DNA from: Pusillimonas caeni
GTDB taxonomy: Bacteria; Pseudomonadota; Gammaproteobacteria; Burkholderiales; Burkholderiaceae_B
Length of the DNA: 64,000 nt
Reading direction: 5' to 3'
NCBI RefSeq assembly: GCF_003545815.1
Contig: NZ_PDUW01000001.1
Location: 558,001 to 622,000, forward strand
Position 1 is the stretch's first letter. The number at the start of each line of letters is the position of its first letter. The translations under genes and the position numbers were made by a program. This document shows, piece after piece, positions 25,634-32,532 of the stretch. The notes under the pieces are model-generated. The model was not told the DNA's origin. It worked only from the letters and a program-made list of their open reading frames with translations, and did no database searches.

Positions 25634-26439
25634 AGCCGCTCCAGCGGAAATCCCCCGCCCAGCCTTGCGCATTGCAACAGCGAATAGGCGGTCAGCATGG
25701 ATGTCTTGGGGTTGTCCGGAAACGCATGGGCGAGAATCTCGAAGCGGAATGTCCCGAACGCGCCTTCGGCCTCGATCAAACCCATCGGGTCGTTCCAGCG
25801 GCGCGAAGCAACCAGCCGAACCCGCGTGCGCTCGAAGCCTATGCCGGCCAATGCAATGGCGGCCGAGACATTGGCATTGCGTGGATAGTGCGCCGCCGCT
25901 TCGCGGGCCGAGCCTTCGAAAAACACCGCGTCCTCGGCAATGCTGTCGAGATCGACCCGTTGTTCGGCCTGCGTGCCCTTCCAGGCGTGTGGCGGCTTGT
26001 ACGACGTGTAGGTGACGCTCTCGAGGCCTGCGAGGCGGGCCGCGACCAAGCCGTCCAGGCCGGCAATCGCGCCGGCGGGAATAATGGCGGCGCCCCCGCC
26101 TTGCGCCTGGGCGCCGCACAGCGCTTCAAGCAGCGTGGGGTCCGCCAGTGCGCCCACGGAGCAGACGATGAGCGTGCTGCCGGCATGCAACAAGGCAGCG
26201 CCATGGGCGGCGACCGCCTCATGCCCGGCGGCCTCGATGACGACGTCGGGCCGATGCGCCAGAAACGATTCGCGGTCGAGGCAAAAGGGCAGCCCTTGCT
26301 CTTCGGGCAAGCGGCGCACCAGGATGGCGGCGACCTGGTCCAGAGCATTCTCGGCACGCAGCCGCGCCACGATGGCGCGGCCGATAGCGCCATAGCCGAT
26401 CAGGCCGATACGGGGCTTGGGGTTGCGGATACTATTCAT
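25630..26439 (-). CDS. L-aspartate dehydrogenase-like protein (NadX/AspDH family)
   Basis: 269 residues from the ATG at 26439, overlapping the monooxygenase stop by ATGA. The Rossmann motif is GLIGYGAIG (residues 12-20). Family-specific segments are IIPAGAIAGLDGL, NANVSAAIALAGIG and the NPKTSMLTAYS motif, all typical of aspartate dehydrogenase. AspDH interconverts aspartate and iminoaspartate/oxaloacetate with NAD(P) and usually serves NAD synthesis. Here it lies between a flavin monooxygenase and a hydrolase and no nadA/nadC is near, so a catabolic role in removing nitrogen from an amino-dicarboxylate intermediate is more likely. Confidence 0.85.
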   Translation of the reverse strand: MNSIRNPKPRIGLIGYGAIGRAIVARLRAENALDQVAAILVRRLPEEQGLPFCLDRESFLAHRPDVVIEAAGHEAVAAHGAALLHAGSTLIVCSVGALADPTLLEALCGAQAQGGGAAIIPAGAIAGLDGLVAARLAGLESVTYTSYKPPHAWKGTQAEQRVDLDSIAEDAVFFEGSAREAAAHYPRNANVSAAIALAGIGFERTRVRLVASRRWNDPMGLIEAEGAFGTFRFEILAHAFPDNPKTSMLTAYSLLQCARLGGGFPLERL

Positions 26440-27572
26440 GCGTGCTCGGGCAGTGGCGTGGACCAGGCATCGTAACCGTACACCCAATCGGCGTCCACGG
26501 CGGTTTTCATCCATTTGTTTTCGAGGGCCGTAATCTGCATGCGTGCGGTGCGCTCGCGGCGCGCGCCTTCATAGCGGTGGAAGGCGGCCGCCAGATCGCC
26601 GTCGCCCCCGGATTCGGAGATCGCCCGCGCCAGCACGACCGCGTCCTCGATCGCCGAAGCCGCGCCTTGCGCGATGAACGGCGGCATCGGGTGGCAGGCG
26701 TCGCCCAGAATGGTGATGCGATCAACGCTCCAGCGCTCGAGCGGATGGCGGTTGAAGAGACCCCACTTGCGCACATCTTCGGCCCCTTCGAGCACGGCCA
26801 GAATCCGCGGGTGGAAACCGTCGAACGCGGCCAGCATGGCGCTTTTGTCGCCCCGCTGCGACCACGATTCCACTTCGGATATGGTTTCCGGAACGACAGC
26901 GATGAAATAGACCAGACTCTTGTCCGGATTGATGAAGTAGCTCACGATATGGCGGTCCGGGCCCCACCATTTAACGCGCTCTTCTATCATGTCGGCCTTG
27001 ATGTTCGCCGTGGGCACGATGGCCCGGTAGGCCGACTTCCCGGTGTAAAGCGGCTTATCGTCACCCAGCGCCGCGCGGCGCACGACCGAATGCAGGCCAT
27101 CGGCGCCGACCACGGCATCGGCATGCACGGCTTCGCCGTCCTCGAACGTCAAGGCGACGCCCTCGCGGTTCTGCGTAATTTCTTTCAGCCTCTTGCCCAA
27201 TCGTATCGTGCCGGCATCCAGTTTCGCAGCCAGCGCGTCATGCAGCACACTGCGATGCAGCGCAATGTCGGGAGCGCCGTAGCGGGCGGCCAGGCCAGGC
27301 CCCATTTCCAGCGTGTTGGTGATCTCGCCGGTATCCCATTGCCGGTTCAGGCCCAGCTCGGGACAGAAGCCGTTCTCCAACAAGCGCTCTTGCAGGCCCA
27401 GGCCGGCGAGCGCCTTGACCGAGTTGGCGGTCAACTGAATGCCCGCGCCCACCGGACCGAATTTTTCAGCCTGCTCGTAGATAGTGCTTGCAATGCCGAA
27501 GCGGCGCAGGGCCGCTGCAAGAGTCAGCCCCCCGATCCCTGCGCCGATGATAGCGATAGATGGTGTTGTCAT
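26436..27572 (-). CDS. FAD-dependent aromatic monooxygenase, NicC/salicylate-hydroxylase-like
   Basis: 378 residues. FAD motifs are GAGIGG (residues 10-15), VVGADGLHS and LGDACHPMPPFIAQGA, the standard class A flavoprotein set. Segments such as VKWWGPDRH and the end motif DWVYGYDAW recall 6-hydroxynicotinate 3-monooxygenase (NicC), which hydroxylates its substrate with loss of CO2. It is the second gene of the operon beginning with the cupin, 33 bases downstream of it. I infer that it acts on a nitrogen-containing aromatic acid. Salicylate or anthranilate-type substrates remain possible. Confidence 0.87.
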   Translation of the reverse strand: MTTPSIAIIGAGIGGLTLAAALRRFGIASTIYEQAEKFGPVGAGIQLTANSVKALAGLGLQERLLENGFCPELGLNRQWDTGEITNTLEMGPGLAARYGAPDIALHRSVLHDALAAKLDAGTIRLGKRLKEITQNREGVALTFEDGEAVHADAVVGADGLHSVVRRAALGDDKPLYTGKSAYRAIVPTANIKADMIEERVKWWGPDRHIVSYFINPDKSLVYFIAVVPETISEVESWSQRGDKSAMLAAFDGFHPRILAVLEGAEDVRKWGLFNRHPLERWSVDRITILGDACHPMPPFIAQGAASAIEDAVVLARAISESGGDGDLAAAFHRYEGARRERTARMQITALENKWMKTAVDADWVYGYDAWSTPLPEHA

Positions 27573-27605
27573 CGTGTTTTTACTTGTTCGTGTGAAGAAA
27601 GAGGA

Positions 27606-28142
27606 TTAGTCGCCGGACTTCAGGTGGGCGTCGCGTCGCGCGAACAACTCGGGGTCCTTGTAACCCATCGCATCGGGCCGGCCGCGGCCGATCATCACCT
27701 GAAAATAGACCGGTTCCAGACTGTTGTTCTGGAAGCCATGGATTACCCCCGGCGGGCATGAAATGCACTCCCAAGGCCCCAGGCGGGTTTCCTTGCGGTT
27801 GCCTTCTTCGTCTTCCACGAACACGTCCAGGTACCCCTTGAGCACGAAAAATACCTCCTCGACCTCATGAGTATGAGCCGGGTTGCCTTGTCCCACCGGC
27901 AGATACATGACGCTGAGCGTAAAGCCATAAGGCGGAATGGAGCCGCCGTCATTATGCTTGCCCGAACCGCCGGCGCCGATGAAACGGTGCTGGGCTCGGC
28001 GATAACCGTCGATGCTCGCGTCGGCGAACGCGTTCCAGTCGGCCTTGCGGTCGCTGAATCGCGCAACGAACTTGTCCATGATCTCGTCGAGCGAAGCATC
28101 GACGAGTTCGGGTGGGCGGGGGTGCTGGGCAGCTTGACTCAT
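27606..28142 (-). CDS. Metal-binding cupin protein, candidate ring-cleavage dioxygenase
   Basis: 178 residues from the ATG at 28142 (AAAGG upstream). Both cupin motifs are complete: H90-T-H92-EVE-E96 followed by G103, and GPWECISCPPGVIHGFQN with H135. An intact 3-His/1-Glu site makes an active metalloenzyme likely. It opens the operon cupin-monooxygenase-AspDH-hydrolase, and is divergent from the hydratase gene across the shared operator. In comparable pathways the monooxygenase product is opened by a dioxygenase, and no other candidate lies in this operon. No precise family match is recognised, and a non-ring-cleaving role is possible. Confidence 0.75.
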   Translation of the reverse strand: MSQAAQHPRPPELVDASLDEIMDKFVARFSDRKADWNAFADASIDGYRRAQHRFIGAGGSGKHNDGGSIPPYGFTLSVMYLPVGQGNPAHTHEVEEVFFVLKGYLDVFVEDEEGNRKETRLGPWECISCPPGVIHGFQNNSLEPVYFQVMIGRGRPDAMGYKDPELFARRDAHLKSGD

Positions 28143-28263
28143 GTGATGTTTACCTTTGGTTTGACAGATTTCCGGGTGTTGATGTGCGTCCGGATGCAAG
28201 CGGAGCGGGACAGAAAAAGTTCGACAAAAAGGGTTGGGTTCGGATTGTGGCTGTCGAATGTTT

Positions 28264-28278
28264 GTATTATAGTAATAC
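28264..28278. promoter_or_regulatory. Perfect palindromic operator GTATTA-TAG-TAATAC (copy 2)
   Basis: This is identical to the site at 15035, within a 24-base exact repeat (28258-28281). It lies 22 bases before the hydratase ATG and 121 bases from the divergent cupin start, so one regulator can control both lower-pathway operons. Confidence 0.75.
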
Positions 28279-28300
28279 CAACTTGAATGGGAAGTCAAAG

Positions 28301-29101
28301 ATGGAACACATGCCGAAACCTTCCGCCGGTCACCTGGATGACATGGCCGCCCTGCTGCGCCAGGCCGAACGCTCCAACACGCCCATCGCACCGCTTACGC
28401 AGCAGTTCGGGGAAATCAGCGAAGTCCAGGCCTATCGCATTCAAAGAATCAACACCGATGCTCGAGTCGAAGCGGGCGAGCGCGTCGTCGGCCGCAAGAT
28501 CGGCCTGACCTCGCCGGCCGTCCAGAAGCAGCTCGGCGTCGATCAGCCGGACTTCGGAACGCTGTTCGCAGACATGTCGATCGGCGACAACCAGCCCATC
28601 GCTTTGAATGAATTGCTTCAGCCCAAGGTCGAGGGAGAAATCGCGCTGGTCCTGGGGGCCGACCTTGATTTCGAGCGGCACACGTACGCCGACCTTTTCC
28701 GGGCGGTGGACCATGCGGTGGCCGCCATCGAAGTGGTCGACAGCCGCATCGAAGCCTGGCGGATCCGCTATGCCGACACCGTGGCGGACAACGGCTCGAG
28801 CGCGCGCTTCGTGCTCGGCAGCAGGCCTCGCCTGCTACGCGACCTGGACCTGTTCGCTTGCGGCATGACGCTTTCCCGGAACGGCGAAAGCCTGGTTGCG
28901 GGTTCTGGCGCCGCCTGCCTGGGCAACCCGCTGAATGCGGCGCTGTGGCTCGCCGACCGGATGGTTCTTGAAGGCACACCGCTGCGCGCCGGCGACGTCG
29001 TGCTGACAGGCGCCCTCGGCCCCATGGTCGCCGTCACAGAGGCGGGCGCTTTCGAGGTCGCCATCGAAGGCCTGGGAGCAGTCCGCGCCACCTTCGTGTA
29101 A
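28301..29101 (+). CDS. mhpD: 2-keto-4-pentenoate (2-hydroxypenta-2,4-dienoate) hydratase
   Basis: 266 residues from the ATG at 28301, just after the operator. The fumarylacetoacetase-like fold is shown by RVVGRKIGLTSPAVQKQLG, PKVEGEIALVLG (metal-binding acidic residues), IEVVDSRIEAW and VLTGALGPM. It hydrates 2-hydroxypenta-2,4-dienoate to 4-hydroxy-2-oxovalerate, the step after C-C hydrolysis in extradiol pathways. The next two genes encode the following two steps in the standard order (43- and about 10-24-base gaps). Confidence 0.93.
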   Translation: MEHMPKPSAGHLDDMAALLRQAERSNTPIAPLTQQFGEISEVQAYRIQRINTDARVEAGERVVGRKIGLTSPAVQKQLGVDQPDFGTLFADMSIGDNQPIALNELLQPKVEGEIALVLGADLDFERHTYADLFRAVDHAVAAIEVVDSRIEAWRIRYADTVADNGSSARFVLGSRPRLLRDLDLFACGMTLSRNGESLVAGSGAACLGNPLNAALWLADRMVLEGTPLRAGDVVLTGALGPMVAVTEAGAFEVAIEGLGAVRATFV

Positions 29102-29143
29102 CAACGCCGAATCACATATCCCTAAACTCCAAGCAGGTAATAG

Positions 29144-30097
29144 ATGACCAGCGAATCCAAACCCCGTCTCAAAGTCGCCATCATCGGCTCCGGCAACATC
29201 GGAACCGACCTGATGATCAAAGTGCTGCGCAATGCCAGGCATCTGGAAATGGGAGCCATGGTGGGCATAGACCCGGCGTCCGACGGGCTGGCGCGCGCGG
29301 GCCGCATGGGCGTGCCCACCACGGCCGAAGGCATAGGCGGCCTGGTCGCCATGCCCGGTTTCAAGGACATCCGCATCGTATTCGACGCCACATCGGCCGG
29401 CGCGCACTCCAGGCACAATGCCGTGCTGCAGGAGCACGGCGTACAGGTCATCGACCTGACGCCGGCCGCCATCGGGCCCTACGTCATTCCGTCCATCAAT
29501 CTGGACGAGAAGCTGGACGCGGCCAACATCAACATGGTCACCTGCGGCGGACAGGCCACCATTCCGATGGTGGCGGCGGTATCGCAGGTCGCCAAGGTGC
29601 ATTACGCCGAGATCATCGCGTCGATCTCCAGCAAAAGCGCGGGTCCGGGCACGCGCGCCAACATCGACGAATTCACCGAGACCACGTCCAGGGCCATCCA
29701 GGTGCTGGGCGGCGCCGCGCGCGGCAAGGCCATCATCATACTGAACCCGGCCGAGCCGCCGCTGATCATGCGCGACACGGTGTTTACGCTGTCCGAACCC
29801 GCCGACCAGGACGCCATCCGCGCCAGCATCGAGCAGATGGCGGCGCGGGTGCAATCCTACGTGCCGGGCTACCGGCTCAAGCAAGCGGTGCAGTTCGAGC
29901 TGTTCGACGAGTCGCGCCCACTGAACGTGCCGGGCCTGGGCAAGCTGACCGGCCTCAAGACCTCGGTCTTCCTGGAAGTGGAAGGCGCGGCGCATTATCT
30001 GCCCGCCTATGCCGGCAATCTGGACATCATGACGTCGGCCGCGCTGGCCTGCGCGGAGCGTCTGGCGGAAACCCGCATGGCGGGCCAGGCGGCTTAA
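29144..30097 (+). CDS. mhpF: Acylating acetaldehyde dehydrogenase
   Basis: 317 residues. The NAD-binding motif is [10 protein letters not shown] (residues 15-24), and the catalytic cysteine is C134 in [11 protein letters not shown]. The sequence matches BphJ/DmpF/MhpF throughout. It converts acetaldehyde, NAD+ and CoA to acetyl-CoA and forms a channelling complex with the aldolase encoded next. The ribosome site is weak (AGCAGG at the start). Confidence 0.96.
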   Translation: MTSESKPRLKVAIIGSGNIGTDLMIKVLRNARHLEMGAMVGIDPASDGLARAGRMGVPTTAEGIGGLVAMPGFKDIRIVFDATSAGAHSRHNAVLQEHGVQVIDLTPAAIGPYVIPSINLDEKLDAANINMVTCGGQATIPMVAAVSQVAKVHYAEIIASISSKSAGPGTRANIDEFTETTSRAIQVLGGAARGKAIIILNPAEPPLIMRDTVFTLSEPADQDAIRASIEQMAARVQSYVPGYRLKQAVQFELFDESRPLNVPGLGKLTGLKTSVFLEVEGAAHYLPAYAGNLDIMTSAALACAERLAETRMAGQAA

Positions 30098-30121
30098 AGC
30101 GCGAGTATGACGGAGCAAACC

Positions 30122-31141
30122 ATGACACAAAAGAAACTCTATATATCCGACGTCACCCTGCGCGATGGCAGCCACGCCATCCGCCATCAGTATTCCATCC
30201 AGAGCGTCAAGGACATCGCACGCGCGCTGGACAAGGCCAGGGTGGACTCCATCGAGGTGGCGCACGGCGACGGCCTGCAAGGGTCGAGCTTCAACTATGG
30301 CTTCGGCGCGCACACCGACCTGGAGTGGATAGAGGCCGTGGCCGAAGAAGTCAGCCACGCGCAGATCGCCACTCTGCTGCTGCCCGGCATAGGCACCATC
30401 CACGACCTGGAAAACTCATATAAAGCCGGCGCGCGTATCGTGCGCGTGGCCACGCACTGCACCGAAGCCGATATTTCCAGGCAGCACATCGAGCATGCGC
30501 GCGAACTGGGCATGGACACCGTGGGCTTTCTGATGATGAGCCACATGACCACGCCGCAGAACCTGGCCGTCGAAGCCAAGAAGATGGAAAGCTATGGCGC
30601 CACCACCATCTACGTGGTCGACTCGGGCGGAGCGCTCAACATGAACGACGTGCGCGACCGCTTTCGTGCGCTGAAGGACGTGCTCGATCCCGCGACGAAT
30701 ACCGGCATGCACGCGCACCACAACCTGTCGCTGGGCGTGGCGAACTCCATCGTGGCCGTCGAAGAAGGCTGCGACCGCATCGACGCCAGCCTGGCGGGCA
30801 TGGGCGCGGGTGCGGGCAATGCGCCGCTGGAGGTCTTCATCGCCGCGGCCGAACGCATGGGCTGGAACCATGGCTGCGACCTGTACACCCTGATGGACGC
30901 CGCGGACGACATCGTGCGCCCCCTGCAGGACCGACCCGTGCGGGTCGACCGCGAGACGCTGGCGCTGGGCTATGCGGGCGTGTATTCCAGCTTCCTGCGC
31001 CATGCGGAGTCGGCAGCGGAACGCTATGGCCTGTCGACGGTGGACATCCTCGTGGAGCTTGGCCGCCGCCGCATGGTGGGAGGCCAGGAAGACATGATCG
31101 TCGACGTGGCGCTGGACTTGCTTCGCCAGGATTCGAACTGA
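30122..31141 (+). CDS. mhpE: 4-hydroxy-2-oxovalerate aldolase
   Basis: 339 residues from the ATG at 30122, preferred because GGAG lies 7 bases upstream; an ATG at 30107 also fits. The HMGL-like TIM barrel starts [13 protein letters not shown] (metal-binding aspartate), contains THCTEADIS, and has the HAHHNLSLG metal-binding histidines. It splits 4-hydroxy-2-oxovalerate into pyruvate and acetaldehyde and passes acetaldehyde to the dehydrogenase. The C-terminal DmpG-type communication domain ([21 protein letters not shown]) is complete. Confidence 0.96.
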   Translation: MTQKKLYISDVTLRDGSHAIRHQYSIQSVKDIARALDKARVDSIEVAHGDGLQGSSFNYGFGAHTDLEWIEAVAEEVSHAQIATLLLPGIGTIHDLENSYKAGARIVRVATHCTEADISRQHIEHARELGMDTVGFLMMSHMTTPQNLAVEAKKMESYGATTIYVVDSGGALNMNDVRDRFRALKDVLDPATNTGMHAHHNLSLGVANSIVAVEEGCDRIDASLAGMGAGAGNAPLEVFIAAAERMGWNHGCDLYTLMDAADDIVRPLQDRPVRVDRETLALGYAGVYSSFLRHAESAAERYGLSTVDILVELGRRRMVGGQEDMIVDVALDLLRQDSN

Positions 31142-31143
31142 GC

Positions 31144-31638
31144 ATGTCCGAAGCCAGGAAGCCCCTTCTGCGGGACCCGAACGCTCCCGCAGCCGATTCC
31201 GACACGAGCTTCTTGTGGTCCGATACCCGCCTGCTGGGCTATCAGCCCATGGACGACGTCCACAAGGAGTTCTACGAGGTTACGTTCGGGCTCCTCGTCT
31301 GTACCGACGAAACGGCGGGCGCCGCGCTCGAGGCTTTCGCGCAACATGCGCAAAGCCATTTCGACCAGGAGGACGAATGGATGCGCTCCACCGATTTCCC
31401 GGCGCGCGACTGCCATATCGAGGAACACGCCGCCGTACTGGGCTCGGTCCGCGAAGCCAGGGAGCTGCTGAAGCGCGGGGTCGGAGGCGCAGCGATGTTG
31501 CAAGACTTCGGCGCCTACCTGTTCAGCTGGTTTCCCGGCCATGCCGACTATCTGGATTCAGCGCTGGCGGCATGGATGGTGAAGAGGAAAATGGGCGGCA
31601 AGCCGGTCGTGCTGCGGCGCGATATGAACTTGCGATAA
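31144..31638 (+). CDS. Bacteriohemerythrin-like O2-binding protein
   Basis: 164 residues. The diiron ligand pattern of hemerythrins is visible: H in DDVHKEFYE, HxxxE in HFDQEDEWM, HxxxH in CHIEEHAAVL, and HxxxD in GHADYLD. It starts three bases after the aldolase stop, so it is co-transcribed with the lower meta-cleavage pathway. A possible role is to hold or deliver O2 for the dioxygenases or to sense oxygen. It has no signal or attached signalling domain. The N-terminal 25 residues are unlike the core and may be flexible. Confidence 0.88.
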   Translation: MSEARKPLLRDPNAPAADSDTSFLWSDTRLLGYQPMDDVHKEFYEVTFGLLVCTDETAGAALEAFAQHAQSHFDQEDEWMRSTDFPARDCHIEEHAAVLGSVREARELLKRGVGGAAMLQDFGAYLFSWFPGHADYLDSALAAWMVKRKMGGKPVVLRRDMNLR

Positions 31639-31682
31639 CGCAGCCTTCCGCCGCATGCCCAGCCTCGGTCTTCACTAACCTT

Positions 31683-32273
31683 CTAGCGTGCGACCAGTCT
31701 TCTACCGAAGCGAAAATACCAGCGCCCAAGGCACACGCCGAGCCAGCCCATGAGCGCGCCGGCAGCAACTTCGACAGGCCAATTGATGCCGGAGACGATA
31801 CTCATCAAGCATCCAAACGCCACATAAACTTGCAGCCATTTCCGTACCGGGCCGGATGCATGCCTCCATGCCAGGCAGGCAAACATCAAGGCTATCGCAG
31901 GGGCTGAAGCCGGCAATCCTTCGTGCCAGAGAAATGGCGCCTGTGCTGCAACGACATCCGGAAGCGCTACCCATGGTCGAGGCATCAAAGTGACATGCTG
32001 GAAGGTGTACACCGAGCACCAGATCAAGCTGAAAGCCAGGACGAGCACGGCCATGAACTCTCCCATGCTTTCGAGCTGCTGCTCCGTCGCCGTGCGGCGT
32101 ATCCGCAAATAGCGATAGCCGATGACGACGCCAACAAACGCAACCGTCCAATAACTGTATCCATAGCTTGCGAATCGCCACACGCTATCAAGATATGGAA
32201 AATGCAGCGAATAAAGAACTGTAAACAGCCATTCATTCAAACCAAGCCAGTCGTAGAGCAGTCCTTTCACCAT
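31683..32273 (-). CDS. PAP2-superfamily-like membrane protein with degenerate active site
   Basis: 196 residues with about five membrane segments. The fold outline of a PAP2 phosphatase is kept, but the motifs are broken: the first arginine-proline (99-100) remains, PSGH is replaced by PASAP at 121-125, and SRxxxxxHxxxD is replaced by SGINWPVEVAAG at 161-172. Both catalytic histidines are therefore absent. It is unlikely to be a phosphatase and may be a structural or regulatory relic. It is divergent from mrpA. The intact PAP2 gene at 41039 gives a useful comparison. Confidence 0.65.
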   Translation of the reverse strand: MVKGLLYDWLGLNEWLFTVLYSLHFPYLDSVWRFASYGYSYWTVAFVGVVIGYRYLRIRRTATEQQLESMGEFMAVLVLAFSLIWCSVYTFQHVTLMPRPWVALPDVVAAQAPFLWHEGLPASAPAIALMFACLAWRHASGPVRKWLQVYVAFGCLMSIVSGINWPVEVAAGALMGWLGVCLGRWYFRFGRRLVAR

Positions 32274-32371
32274 CGATCTTCTTCCGTTGTCGCTAAAAGC
32301 GCCTGCGTGCGGTCAAGCCTTTTTCTGCATGGTTATTATTCTGCCTCGCCCGTTGAGAACATCGCGGGATT

Positions 32372-32500
32372 AATGAACATGGTCATCGACCAATATTTCG
32401 CGTGTGTTCATTTTTTTGAACCAAATGGACATTCAGGTTAATGAAAATGAACGTTTTTTTTATGCGTTGATGAGGGGGATGAAACTGTTATGAAATGAAC
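32372..32500. repeat. Four AATGAAC motifs upstream of the mrp operon
   Basis: AATGAAC occurs at 32372-32378, 32446-32452 and 32494-32500, and as its complement at 32406-32412. Three of the four extend to AAATGAAC. The region holds no gene and is AT-rich compared with its surroundings. The clustering suggests binding sites for a regulator, perhaps the two-component system at 38250-40996. Confidence 0.5.
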
Positions 32501-32532
32501 GCCGGTATTTCTTCATTCTCCGGCCCCGAGGC

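Noticed and set aside
24713-26119. A 468-codon reading of the alpha/beta hydrolase beginning inside the AspDH gene
   Set aside because: The first 162 codons are Arg/Gly-rich shadow sequence. Homology and the ATGA overlap place the start at 25633.
26442-27761. A 439-codon plus-strand frame opposite the flavin monooxygenase
   Set aside because: No domain or ribosome site, and it covers two real minus-strand genes with intact FAD and cupin motifs.
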